Shown: positions 22,901 to 35,413 of the stretch, one piece after another
Layout: each line of letters opens with the position of its first letter
Position numbering within the stretch: position 1 is the first letter of the stretch
Assembly (NCBI RefSeq): GCF_020520425.1
Contig: NC_079492.1
Location: forward strand, 53,567,042 to 53,631,041
Direction of reading: 5' to 3'
DNA from: Spinacia oleracea
Lineage: Eukaryota; Streptophyta; Magnoliopsida; Caryophyllales; Amaranthaceae
DNA: 64,000 nt
The notes under the pieces: model-generated
What the model saw: only the letters and a program-made list of their open reading frames with translations
Told to the model about the DNA's origin: nothing
Database searches by the model: none
Made by a program: the position numbers and the translations under genes

Positions 22901-23860
22901 CTTGCTTAACTTTCTACTTCTTCTTAGTCCCTGTGGATTGGAACATAAGTGTGAGCCACAACCTGTATCTAATACCCAAGAAGTTGAATTAGCAAGTATA
23001 CAGTCTATAACGAAAATACCTGAAGATGGAACGACTGTTCCGTTCTTCTGATCTTCCTTTAGCTTCAAGCAATCTCTCTTCCAATGCCCCTTCTTCTTGC
23101 AGTAGAAGCATTCGGATTCAGAAGTGGGTTGACTGACCTTCCTCTTTGCAGATTTGGCGCCAGTATGCTTAGTTGGGCTGGCCTTGTTGCCACCTTTCTT
23201 AGCATTCCTCTTCTTTCCAGATTTCTTGAACTTGCCCCCACGCACCATAAGCACATCCTGCTTATCACTTTTGAGCGTCTTTTCAGCGGTCTTCAGCATA
23301 CCGTGAAGCTCAGTGAGCGTTTTGTCCAGACTATTCATACTGTAGTTCAGTTTGAACTGATCATACCCGCTATGAAGAGAATGGAGGATGGTGTCTATAG
23401 CCATTTCCTGAGAAAATTGCTGATCCAGCCGACTCATATTCTCAATGAGTCCAATCATTTTGAGAACATGTGGACTTACGGGCTCGCCTCTCTTAAGCTT
23501 GGTCTCAAGAATTTGCCTATGAGTCTCGAATCTTTCGACTCGAGCCAGATCTTGGAACATGTTCTTCAACTCACTGATGATTGTGAAAGCATCTGAGTTG
23601 ATGAACGTTTTCTGCAGATCCGCACTCATGGTGGCGAGCATTAGACATTTCACATCCTTGTTGGCATCAATCCAACGATTGAGGGCTGCCTGAGTGATCC
23701 CGTCGCCTGGAGCTTCGGGCATCGCCTCATCTAGGACATACTCCTTTTCTTCCTGCATAAGAACTATTTGCAAGTTCCTTTGCCAGTCAAGGAAGTTTTT
23801 CCCGTTCAACTTCTCCTTTTCGAGAATTGATCGAATGTTGAATGAATTGTTGTTTGCCAT
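19902..23860 (-). CDS. Copia gag-pol of the inner, inverted copy
   Basis: Two long frames on the - strand. The upstream one (start 23860, MANNNSFNIRSILEKEKL) holds gag, the zinc knuckle CFYCKKKGHWKRDC and the protease motif WVLDTGCGSHLCS. The downstream one holds the end of the pre-integrase region, integrase (HTDVCGPM, SDRGGEY), reverse transcriptase (WQMDVKTAFLNG, LYVDDILLIGND) and RNase H (GYTDASFQTDKDD, TTEAEYIAAHEAAKE). Integrase before RT is the Copia order. Fossil status: nearly whole, about one break between the two frames. Almost identical to the (+) copy at 29199-33165. Confidence 0.9.
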
Positions 23861-26731
23861 ATTAAAAACTACAATTGAAAAGAATAAACAAATAAATAAC
23901 CATTCACAGTTTCTCTTAATAAACTTAAATTCTAGCATTCATGCATAATTCAATGTTTATTAAGCATTTTATTCAAGTTATGTGTTCCGGCAGGTGTGAA
24001 TAAAATGATTCCAAGATCCTAAAATCATTGAAGAACTAAGCACAGTTTGTCGACTTAATCCTAGAACATCTTAGGTAAGCAAAAGCCTTTTGCTAATAGT
24101 CTAGAAACTATTCTTGGTTGATAGGTACGTCTAAGAACTTATTAGGTAAACCTATCGAATTTGCCACGACATAAAAGGACTCCTTACTTATATCGTTGAG
24201 TTTCACCAAAACTAACATGTACTCACAATTATTTGTGTACCTTGCCCCTTTAGGACCAATAAGTAACACCTCGCTGAGCGAAAACTATTACTAGATTGAT
24301 GTAAAGGATATCCAAGCAAGTGTATATTTTGGCATGGCACCTTTTAACTCAATTTTTAAGTTTGGAACTTAAGGCTCTTACTATGTTGGTTAGATTTTAA
24401 GTGAACTAAAATCCTTAATCATGCAACATAATCAAGCTTTTGATCTCATGCATTTTAAGACATATTTAAAGCAATAAATAACTTAAAACATGCATAAGAT
24501 ATTTGTGATCTAGTATGGCCCGACTTCATCTTGAAGCTTTGACTTCAAAGTCCGTCTTGAAAATCTCCGTGGGAGGCACCATTTTCTTCAAATAGGATAA
24601 GTTATAACTAATTACAACTATTTGATGGTACGCAGACCATATTTGAATTGAAAAATAACTTTGGTGCTTTAGACCAATTACATTCAAATTAATGGTACGC
24701 AGACCATATTTTCTATCCTATTTGGGCCATACTAGTCACTTCATAACCTGCAAAACAGTACATATACAATATATACCATTCACCCATTCATTATCATGAA
24801 TGGCCCACATAGCTGGTTAGTTAAAACACATTATGCATCACGTAAACATTTGCAGCAATTAATCAAGGTCACCAATAATCTACCAATTATTCAGTCCTTA
24901 TTAATTCTAATCGAGTTGTTTTAACCTTAAGGATTTGTAGACCTAATCAAGAGTTTATGACTAAAAGCACTCCCACTCAAACCAATAAATTCATATGCTT
25001 TACTAATTTTAAACATAAAATTGTATTTCTAGTCTAACCGGAAACATACAAATTTAATTAAAATTTAAAGCTCATATAAATTTATAATTGAATCCAAAAA
25101 TTTAATTTTAATTTCAGTCACATTTAAATTAATTTATGATTTTAATTTTAGTAAAATAATTAGAATAAATGCCATTTATTATAATTATAATATTCAAAAT
25201 TAAAATCCAAGAAATTAATTCAAATTATTAATTTTAAAATCAATTAAAATTACGTGAACTGAAATTTTCAAATTAAACATTCAAAAACGATCTAATCGAA
25301 ACGCAAACATCCTATGCGTTGCACGCCCATGGGCTGTACGCACACAGCCATTGCTGGCCATGTGCGCGCAGCCCATGCGCTCGTTGCATAGCTGCTGCTG
25401 TCCCATACGCAAGCCTCCGCACAGCGCCCACCGCACGCGAGCTATCGCTCGCAGCGCGCGCGCGTTACCGCGCTCGCTGGTGCGCGAGATCGCTCGCTGG
25501 TGCGCGCGAGCCATCGCTCGCTGGGGCGCTGCATCGCTCACTGGTGCGCGCGAGCCATCGCTCGCTGGCGCGCGAGATCGCTCGCTGCGCGCGCGCGAGC
25601 CATCGCTCGCTGGTGCGCGACATCGCTCGCTGGGCGGGCGACGTCGCGCGCTGTGCGCGCGAGTGATGCTGTGCGCAGCGCTCGTGGCACGCGAGCTTGC
25701 GCTCGCTGCGCACGAGGTTGCGCGCTGTTGTGCGAGGCAGCGCGCGCTGTGGCGCAGCTCGCTTGCTGCCCACACGCGACTGCCTTGGCTCGCCCCTCGC
25801 CCATGCCCATCCGTTCATTGCTCGTGGCACACGACACAAGGCAGGGCTGCTGCCTTGCGCTCGTGCACTACGCCTTTGCTCATTGCATTCGTGCCGCACG
25901 GGCGACGAGCTCCCTTGCTCGTCGTCGCATACCCGCATTATACAACACCCCTTAAGGGTAACACGAAGCGTCCATTGCTTCGTGCGTGCAAGTTATTTGA
26001 ACGAATCGCATAAAAATTTAAAATTTATATTTAAAATTAATGACAAATTAATAAATAATATTAATTTCATAATTTTAGGGCGAAAAATCGAAAATTTATT
26101 ATCCAATTGATTTCCGATTGATATGGATTCAAGTCTAGGTCATAAAAATTTAAAATTTATCGTAAATTTACAATTTTTATGGTGGTTTTTAATCATAGGT
26201 TTCTAATTAAATTACAATTAATTATGAAAATCAAATTAATTCTAAATTATTCTAATTTTCAACAAATTAATCATAATTACAAATTAGATTGCATAATTAA
26301 CAAGACTAGGCATTCAAACTTGTTAAACATATGCAGTAGGTCAATCAAAAATTCAAGATTTATCAACAAGAATCGCAAATATTTAATTTAACATCTTAAA
26401 TTTACGAAATTTTGCATCCGAAAAACTAAAACCTTCGAAAAGTCATAGTTAGGCTTCGAATTTGAGAATTCTGGGTTCGGCAGAAAAATACTATTTTTGT
26501 CAAAATTTTAGAATGCCTTTTACATGCGGAATTGACACAAAAATCACTCAATTCGGATGAGTAATGAAGAAACTGCCGAAAAACTGCGTACATATAATTA
26601 AATAAACGCAATTTGCAATTAATTAACAATTACGAAAATTAATCACCCCTTTTAATTCTTGCAAATTTGTAATATTTAACCATGTTCATGCAATTTAGAT
26701 TATGAAAATAATAAGGGGCTCGTGATACCAC

Positions 26732-27846
26732 TGTTAGGTTATGATACATATGACATTTACATAAATCATGCGGAAACAACCATTAACCCAGGAAACATAT
26801 TATTTACACATAATCATTTAGCATAGTTTAGATGCATACTCTTTGTTGCGTGCCTTCCCTAGCTGCGCCCGAACCGAACAAGAACAAGTCTTTTAGGACT
26901 CCAAGTGTCGTCCCTCCGTAGAAAGTCCACAGCACGTCCGGATCCGCCTTAAGATTGACCAACTAGAATCGCCCTTAAGGTACTCAGAAAATTCGGCACT
27001 TTTGGGGCAAGATGGGTTTTAATTTTCTCTCAAAAAACTCACTTTTGAATACTTTGAAACTTGTATATAAATTATGACCCCTAGGCCTTTATTTATAGAG
27101 TTATGGAAAAGGAATCGTAATCCTAGTAGGATGCGAATTAATTGGAATTAGAATTCTACATGAATTCTACTTAATCAATTTATCCAATAGGAATAGACAT
27201 TTAATCATACACTGACTCTTGCAGATTCAGGAATCTCGCATGAGCTCAAACTCACACACACACGGCAGCCACAAGGGCTGCCCACGCATGCGAGCAGCAG
27301 CCCACGCAGCGCGGCCCACGCATGCGCGGCCTTGTGCGCGCTGGGCTGTGGCGTGCGTGCTTGCTGGGCGATGGCCTGGCTTCGTGCTGGGCCTTCGTCC
27401 GGCAGGCCTCGTCCGATGCTAATTCGTACGATACGCTTCCGATTAAATTTCCATTTCCGGAATCTATTTCCGATACGAACAATATTTAATATTTCCGATT
27501 CCGGAATTAATTTCCGTTTCGAACAAATATTTAATATTTCCGTTTCCGGAATTATTTTCCGATTCCGGTAATATTTCCGATTCTGACAATATTTCCGTTT
27601 CCGGCAATATTTCCGATTCTGGTAATATTTCCATTTCCAACAATATTTTCCGATACGTACCATGTTTCCGTTTCCGGCAACATCTACGACTTGGATAATA
27701 TTCATATTTCCGATACGATCCATATTTCCGTTTCCGGCAATATCATCGTTTCCGGAGTATTCATTTCTTGCCTGTGACGATCTTAGCTCCCACTGAAACC
27801 AAGATCCGTCGGTTCCGAATATTCATAGATGGAGTATTTAATGCCA
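26732..27846 (-). repeat. LTR of the inner inverted copy, clipped at its outer end
   Basis: Reads TGTTAGGTTATGATACATAT on the + strand, i.e. the LTR end on the - strand, and follows the LTR sequence for 1115 bp until TATTTAATGCCA. The first 220 or so bases of the LTR are absent. The primer site of this copy lies next to it at about 26716-26730. It shares small variants with the 5' LTR rather than the 3' LTR. Confidence 0.88.
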
Positions 27847-27910
27847 CTTCTTTTCTTTTCAAGACGGATTTTCAAGACGGACTTCTTTTCTTTCAACGGA
27901 GATTTTCTTT
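27847..27910. other. Patchwork filler DNA at the second junction
   Basis: About 60 bp made of short pieces also found elsewhere in the element. ATTTTCAAGACGGA appears twice and matches the leader at about 28495-28508. ACTTCTTTTCTTTCAACG matches the RNase H region of the inverted copy at about 20025-20042. Such templated filler is typical of error-prone end joining or strand switching. Confidence 0.8.
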
Positions 27911-29198
27911 TAAATTAATTCATAAATTAATTTAAATGTGACTGAAATTAAAATTAAATTTTTGGATTCAATTATAAATTTATATGAGCTTTAAATTTTA
28001 ATTAAATTTGTATGTTTCCGGTTAGACTAGAAATACAATTTTATGTTTAAAATTAGTAAAGCATATGAATTTATTGGTTTGAGTGGGAGTGCTTTTAGTC
28101 ATAAACTCTTGATTAGGTCTACAAATCCTTAAGGTTAAAACAACTCGATTAGAATTAATAAGGACTGAATAATTGGTAGATTATTGGTGACCTTGATTAA
28201 TTGCTGCAAATGTTTACGTGATGCATAATGTGTTTTAACTAACCAGCTATGTGGGCCATTCATGATAATGAATGGGTGAATGGTATATATTGTATATGTA
28301 CTGTTTTGCAGGTTATGAAGTGACTAGTATGGCCCAAATAGGATAGAAAATATGGTCTGCGTACCATTAATTTGAATGTAATTGGTCTAAAGCACCAAAG
28401 TTATTTTTCAATTCAAATATGGTCTGCGTACCATCAAATAGTTGTAATTAGTTATAACTTATCCTATTTGAAGAAAATGGTGCCTCCCACGGAGATTTTC
28501 AAGACGGACTTTGAAGTCAAAGCTTCAAGATGAAGTCGGGCCATACTAGATCACAAATATCTTATGCATGTTTTAAGTTATTTATTGCTTTAAATATGTC
28601 TTAAAATGCATGAGATCAAAAGCTTGATTATGTTGCATGATTAAGGATTTTAGTTCACTTAAAATCTAACCAACATAGTAAGAGCCTTAAGTTCCAAACT
28701 TAAAAATTGAGTTAAAAGGTGCCATGCCAAAATATACACTTGCTTGGATATCCTTTACATCAATCTAGTAATAGTTTTCGCTCAGCGAGGTGTTACTTAT
28801 TGGTCCTAAAGGGGCAAGGTACACAAATAATTGTGAGTACATGTTAGTTTTGGTGAAACTCAACGATATAAGTAAGGAGTCCTTTTATGTCGTGGCAAAT
28901 TCGATAGGTTTACCTAATAAGTTCTTAGACGTACCTATCAACCAAGAATAGTTTCTAGACTATTAGCAAAAGGCTTTTGCTTACCTAAGATGTTCTAGGA
29001 TTAAGTCGACAAACTGTGCTTAGTTCTTCAATGATTTTAGGATCTTGGAATCATTTTATTCACACCTGCCGGAACACATAACTTGAATAAAATGCTTAAT
29101 AAACATTGAATTATGCATGAATGCTAGAATTTAAGTTTATTAAGAGAAACTGTGAATGGTTATTTATTTGTTTATTCTTTTCAATTGTAGTTTTTAAT
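27911..29198 (+). other. Copia leader, second part (+)
   Basis: A/T-rich non-coding leader from ATAAATTAATTTAAATGTGA to the gag ATG. It is the part missing after the break at 19552, and its mirror copy lies at about 23861-25150. The sister element has the same stretch at about 49815-51000, so it is a conserved non-coding part of the family. Confidence 0.75.
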
Positions 29199-32100
29199 AT
29201 GGCAAACAACAATTCATTCAACATTCGATCAATTCTCGAAAAGGAGAAGTTGAACGGGAAAAACTTCCTTGACTGGCAAAGGAACTTGCAAATAGTTCTT
29301 ATGCAGGAAGAAAAGGAGTATGTCCTAGATGAGGCGATGCCCGAAGCTCCAGGCGACGGGATCACTCAGGCAGCCCTCAATCGTTGGATTGATGCCAACA
29401 AGGATGTGAAATGTCTAATGCTCGCCACCATGAGTGCGGATCTGCAGAAAACGTTCATCAACTCAGATGCTTTCACAATCATCAGTGAGTTGAAGAACAT
29501 GTTCCAAGATCTGGCTCGAGTCGAAAGATTCGAGACTCATAGGCAAATTCTTGAGACCAAGCTTAAAGAGAGGCGAGCCCGTAAGTCCACATGTTCTCAA
29601 AATGATTGGACTCATTGAGAATATGAGTCGGCTGGATCAGCAATTTTCTCAGGAAATGGCTATAGACACCATCCTCCATTCTCTTCATAGCGGGTATGAT
29701 CAGTTCAAACTGAACTACAGTATGAATAGTCTGGACAAAACGCTCACTGAGCTTCACGGTATGCTGAAGACCGCTGAAAAGACGCTCAAAAGTGATAAGC
29801 AGGATGTGCTTATGGTGCGTGGGGGCAAGTTCAAGAAATCTGGAAAGAAGAGGAATGCTAAGAAAGGTGGCAACAAGGCCAGCCCAACTAAGCATACTGG
29901 CGCCAAATCTGCAAAGAGGAAGGTCAGTCAACCCACTTCTGAATCCGAATGCTTCTACTGCAAGAAGAAGGGGCATTGGAAGAGAGATTGCTTGAAGCTA
30001 AAGGAAGATCAGAAGAACGGAACAGTCGTTCCATCTTCAGGTATTTTCGTTATAGACTGTATACTTGCTAATTCAACTTCTTGGGTATTAGATACAGGTT
30101 GTGGCTCACACTTATGTTCCAATCCACAGGGACTAAGAAGAAGTAGAAAGTTAAGCAAGGGAGAAGTCGACCTACGAGTGGGAAATGGAGCACGGATTGC
30201 TGCATTAGCCGTAGGAACTTACTATTTGTCGTTGCCCTCCGGGCTAGTTTTGGAACTGGAAGAATGTTTCCATGTTCCAAGTCTTACTAAAAACATCATT
30301 TCAGTTTCTTGCTTAGATGCTAAGGGATTTTCCTTTATAATAAAAGACAATAGTTGTTCGTTTTATTTTAAAGAGATGTTTTATGGATCTGCTAGATTAG
30401 TCAATGGACTTTATTTATTAGATCACGACAAACAAGTATATAACATAAATACCAAAAAGGCCAAAAAGGATGATTCAGATCTCACCTATCTGTGGCATTG
30501 TCGATTAGGCCATATAAACTTGAAACGCTTAGAAAGACTTCAAAGGGAAGGAATTCTAGAACCATTTGACTTAGAGGATTATGGTAAATGCGAATCATGT
30601 TTACTTGGCAAAATGACAAAGCAACCTTTCTCTAAAGTTGGAGAAAGAGCAAATGAACTATTGGGTTTAATCCATACAGATGTATGTGGACCAATGAGTA
30701 CAAATGCTAGAGGTGGTTTCAGCTACTTTATCACTTTCACTGATGACTTCAGTAGGTATGGTTATGTCTACCTAATGAAGCATAAGTCTGAATCCTTTGA
30801 CAAATTCAAGGAATTTCAGAGTGAAGTAGAGAATCAATTAGGCAAGAAGATCAAGGCACTGCGGTCTGATAGAGGCGGTGAATATCTGAGCTATGAATTT
30901 GATGACCATCTGAAAGAATGTGGAATTCTATCAGAATTGACTCCTCCTGGAACACCACAATGGAACGGTGTGTCAGAACGGAGGAACAGAACCTTGCTAG
31001 ACATGGTCAGGTCAATGATGGGTCAGGCCGAACTTCCATTAGAATTTTGGGGACATGCACTAAATACAGCTGCACTCACTATAAATAGAGCTCCGTCTAA
31101 AGCTGTCGAAAAGACTCCATACGAATTATGGTTTGGAAAGCCTCCAAATGTGTCTTTTCTTAAGATTTGGGGATGTGAAGTATACGTCAAACGATTAATT
31201 TCAGACAAACTTCATCCAAAATCTGACAAATGTATCCTTGTGGGCTATCCAAAGGAAACAAAGGGGTATTACTTCTACAATACATCTGAGAACAAAGTGT
31301 TTGTTGCTCGAGATGGTGTCTTTTTGGAGAAAGATCACATTTCCAAAATGACAAGTGGGAGAAAAGTAGACCTCGAAGAAATTCGAGTCGAACAACAAAC
31401 TCTAGAGAATGCTCAAGATGACATTCAGGATGAAACTCAGAGATCTTTAGAAGAATCTGGTGAGAATCATGGTCAATCTAGAAATGTTACCCCGCGTAGA
31501 TCGCAAAGATATAGATCTCAACCGGAAAGGTACTTAGGTATTTTGACGAACGAGAGCTATGACGTTCTATTACTTGAAAGTGATGAACCTGCGACTTACA
31601 AGCAAGCTATGACGAGCCCTAGCTCCAAGCAGTGGCAAGAAGCCATGCAATCTGAATTAGACTCCATGTCTGAAAACCAAGTATGGGATTTGGTCGATTT
31701 GCCAGATGGCTACCAAGCCATTGGAAGCAAATGGGTTTTCAAACTGAAAAAGGACAAGGATGGGAAACTTGAAGTTTTCAAAGCTAGATTGGTTGCGAAA
31801 GGTTACAGGCAAGTCCACGGTGTGGATTACGATGAAACCTTTTCACCAGTTGCAATGCTAAAGTCTATTCGAATAATATTAGCAATCGCTGCATATTACA
31901 ATTACGAAATATGGCAGATGGATGTCAAAACTGCTTTCTTAAACGGCGTTTTAACAGAAACTGTGTTTATGACACAGCCTGAAGGTTTTGAGGATCCAAA
32001 GAATGCTAAAAAGGTATGCAAGCTAAAGAAGTCAATCTACGGATTGAAGCAGGCATCCAGGAGCTGGAATATACGTTTTGATGAAGCAGTCAGTGACTTT

Positions 32101-33165
32101 GGTTTCATCAAGAACGCGGACGAATCTTGTGTATACAAGAAGGTCAGTGGGAGCAAAATTGCTTTCCTAGTATTATATGTCGACGACATATTGCTTATCG
32201 GAAATGACATTCCTATGTTGAACTCTGTCAAGATTTGGCTTGGGAAATGTTTTTCGATGAAGGATCTAGGAGAAGCACAGTACATATTGGGCATCAAGAT
32301 TTACAGAGATAGATCTAAAAAGATGATTGGACTTAGTCAAAGCACTTATATCAATAAGGTGCTTGATAGGTTCAAGATGGCGGACTCCAAGCGAGGCTAC
32401 CTACCCATGTCTCATGGAATGACTCTAAGCAAGACTCAGTGCCCAAAAACACTTGATGAGCGTAGACGAATGAATGGGATTCCATATGCATCATTGATTG
32501 GTTCAATAATGTATGCTATGATATGTACACGCCCGGATGTTGCGTACGCACTCAGTGCTACGAGCAGATACCAGTCAGACCCAGGAGAGGCGCATTGGAC
32601 TGCTGCCAAGAATATTCTGAAGTACCTGAAAAGGCACAAAGATGACTTCCTGGTCTATGGTGGAGATGATGAATTAATTGTTAAAGGCTATACGGACGCA
32701 AGTTTCCAAACCGACAAAGATGATTTCAGATCACAGTCTGGGTTTGTCTTCTGCCTCAACGGAGGAGCAGTAAGCTGGAAAAGTGCTAAGCAAAGCACCA
32801 TTGCGGATTCTACAACTGAAGCGGAGTACATTGCTGCACATGAAGCAGCAAAGGAAGCTATATGGCTAAGGAAGTTCATAGGAGAACTTGGTGTAGTCCC
32901 CTCCATTAAAGGACCAATAGCCCTGTATTGTGATAATAACGGAGCTATTGCACAGGCAAAAGAGCCTAGACACCACCAGAGAGTCAAGCATGTACTTCGT
33001 AGATTTCACCTTCTACGAGAGTTCGTTGAAAGAAAAGAAGTCGAGATAAGCAAAATTGGAACTGATGACAACATATCAGATCCATTAACTAAACCTCTGC
33101 CGCAAGCGAAGCACAACTCGCACACTGCAGCTATGGGAATCAAGCATATTGGAGAATGGCTTTGA
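29199..33165 (+). CDS. Copia gag-pol of the outer (+) element
   Basis: Gag starts MANNNSFNIRSILEKEKL. In order come the zinc knuckle CFYCKKKGHWKRDC, aspartic protease WVLDTGCGSH, GAG-pre-integrase (YLWHCRLGHINLKRL), the integrase core (HTDVCGPM, TFTDDFSRYGY, SDRGGEY, PQWNGVSERRNRT), reverse transcriptase (VFKLKKDKDGKLEVFKARLV, WQMDVKTAFLNGVL, LYVDDILLIGND) and RNase H (GYTDASF, STTEAEYIA, NISDPLTKPLPQAKH). Together this is a complete Ty1/Copia domain set. Fossil status: looks nearly whole, about one break near the gag region. Confidence 0.93.
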
Positions 33166-34029
33166 TGTCTCTGTTTAATGTTTTAAAGTTTTAGAGTTTA
33201 AATCTTTGTAAAACATTATTGGTTAATCATTCACAATAAATGAAAGGAATTCATTTTTCCATTTAATTTGTGGTTTATTAAATGATGAGTCCCTTCAACT
33301 TGACGATATATTCAAGATAGACTGTCAGGACCAGTCCTGTGACTAAGAAATGTCTATCAAGTGAACTTGAATGTCAAAGGTTGAAAATGGTCCCTAGTCG
33401 GAGTTTTCTATAAAATTGGACGCATAGAAAACGTTAGACGATTAGAATGCAAGATGACTAGTAGTTCTGTTTCTTGAACTATGTGGACATGGCAATGTCA
33501 TAATCATTTGCATAGATACTTACTTTGGGAAGACTAGTATCGGACAAGACCTATGAAACTTTACTGTAAGAGATGAAAGTCTGTCATAAGTAAATTTCAT
33601 TAAATTATTAGACACTAAATCCTCAATACCTGAGTGATTTGAGATTACTTGTTTGAGAACTGGTTGCTTTGACGTTGACCAACCGTCGCACCGTAAAAGG
33701 AGGCTATAAAGGCAACGCTCAGGTAATCACCTATCAAACGAAGTCTAATCTCAAGATCGCAAGATTGGGATTGTCCTCCCATAAATCGGGATGAGATGCT
33801 TAAAAGTTGTACAAGGCCACTCGGAGAGCTAGAAACTGTGAAATGCATGGCCGTGCTCGGATGAATCATAGGCTATGATTATCTGTTTATTTGATCAGTT
33901 GAACTCTGAAACCGAGGAACACCTCTGGACATAATAAGGATGACAACTCTTACCTTATGTTCAAGAGCAAGCATCGAGCGACAAAGGAATTAGGAAATGC
34001 ACACTTGTCCCTAAGGACAAGTGGGAGAC
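33166..34029 (+). other. Copia 3' tail and polypurine tract
   Basis: About 860 bp of non-coding sequence between pol and the 3' LTR, ending in the purine-rich AAGGACAAGTGGGAGAC, the plus-strand primer. The same tail is present at about 55080-55843 in the decayed sister element and at 19663-19901 in the inverted copy (shortened there). Confidence 0.82.
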
Positions 34030-35368
34030 TGAAGGAAATAATGCCCTTGGTCCAAGTATGCATTCTATGTTAAGTCTAATAAATACGGTTCAGTATTAAT
34101 TAACAAGTTAATAATTCAGTGAGATCAAGTGAGCTGAATGCCTAGCTAGAGGCCGCTTCAGTTCAAGTGGAATTAATGATATTAATCCACAGCTTACTCT
34201 TGACTGAACCCGTAGGGTCACACAAATAGTACGTAAACGGATCAAGTATTTAATGGCATTAAATACTCCATCTATGAATATTCGGAACCGACGGATCTTG
34301 GTTTCAGTGGGAGCTAAGATCGTCACAGGCAAGAAATGAATACTCCGGAAACGATGATATTGCCGGAAACGGAAATATGGATCGTATCGGAAATATGAAT
34401 ATTATCCAAGTCGTAGATGTTGCCGGAAACGGAAACATGGTACGTATCGGAAAATATTGTTGGAAATGGAAATATTACCAGAATCGGAAATATTGCCGGA
34501 AACGGAAATATTGTCAGAATCGGAAATATTACCGGAATCGGAAAATAATTCCGGAAACGGAAATATTAAATATTTGTTCGAAACGGAAATTAATTCCGGA
34601 ATCGGAAATATTAAATATTGTTCGTATCGGAAATAGATTCCGGAAATGGAAATTTAATCGGAAGCGTATCGTACGAATTAGCATCGGACGAGGCCTGCCG
34701 GACGAAGGCCCAGCACGAAGCCAGGCCATCGCCCAGCAAGCACGCACGCCACAGCCCAGCGCGCACAAGGCCGCGCATGCGTGGGCCGCGCTGCGTGGGC
34801 TGCTGCTCGCATGCGTGGGCAGCCCTTGTGGCTGCCGTGTGTGTGTGAGTTTGAGCTCATGCGAGATTCCTGAATCTGCAAGAGTCAGTGTATGATTAAA
34901 TGTCTATTCCTATTGGATAAATTGATTAAGTAGAATTCATGTAGAATTCTAATTCCAATTAATTCGCATCCTACTAGGATTACGATTCCTTTTCCATAAC
35001 TCTATAAATAAAGGCCTAGGGGTCATAATTTATATACAAGTTTCAAAGTATTCAAAAGTGAGTTTTTGAGAGAAAATTCAAACACCCATCTTGCCCCAAA
35101 AGTGCCGAATTTTCTGAGTACCTTAAGGGCGATTCTAGTTGGTCAATCTTAAGGCGGATCCGGACGTGCTGTGGACTTTCTACGGAGGGACGACACTTGG
35201 AGTCCTAAAAGACTTGTTCTTGTTCGGTTCGGGCGCAGCTAGGGAAGGCACGCAACAAAGAGTATGCATCTAAACTATGCTAAATGATTATGTGTAAATA
35301 ATATGTTTCCTGGGTTAATGGTTGTTTCCGCATGATCTATGTAATGTCATATGTATCATAACCTAACA
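34030..35368 (+). repeat. 3' LTR of the Copia element (1339 bp)
   Basis: TGAAGGAAATAATGCCC to ATCATAACCTAACA, differing from the 5' LTR at only a handful of positions by eye. It is followed by the duplication ATATG and then the intron of the MULE transposase. Confidence 0.93.
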
Positions 35369-35413
35369 ATATGAACTGCAACGTAACAAGTACTATAAAT
35401 ACATTTGTAATAC

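Larger units (their letters stand above)
16634..35368 (+). mobile_element. Ty1/Copia complex: one (+) element containing a second inverted copy
   Basis: The whole 18.7 kb lies between perfect 5-bp repeats ATATG (16629-16633 and 35369-35373), so the outer element entered once. Layout: 5' LTR (+), primer site, first part of the leader (+) to about 19552; then an inverted copy with 3' tail, pol, gag, full leader and a 5'-clipped LTR (about 19660-27846); then filler; then the rest of the leader, gag-pol, tail and 3' LTR (+). The outer (+) parts form one full element lacking only about a dozen leader bases at the break. The two LTRs and the inner LTR look nearly identical, so both copies are young. 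Each coding copy looks almost whole, with about one break. Confidence 0.88.
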
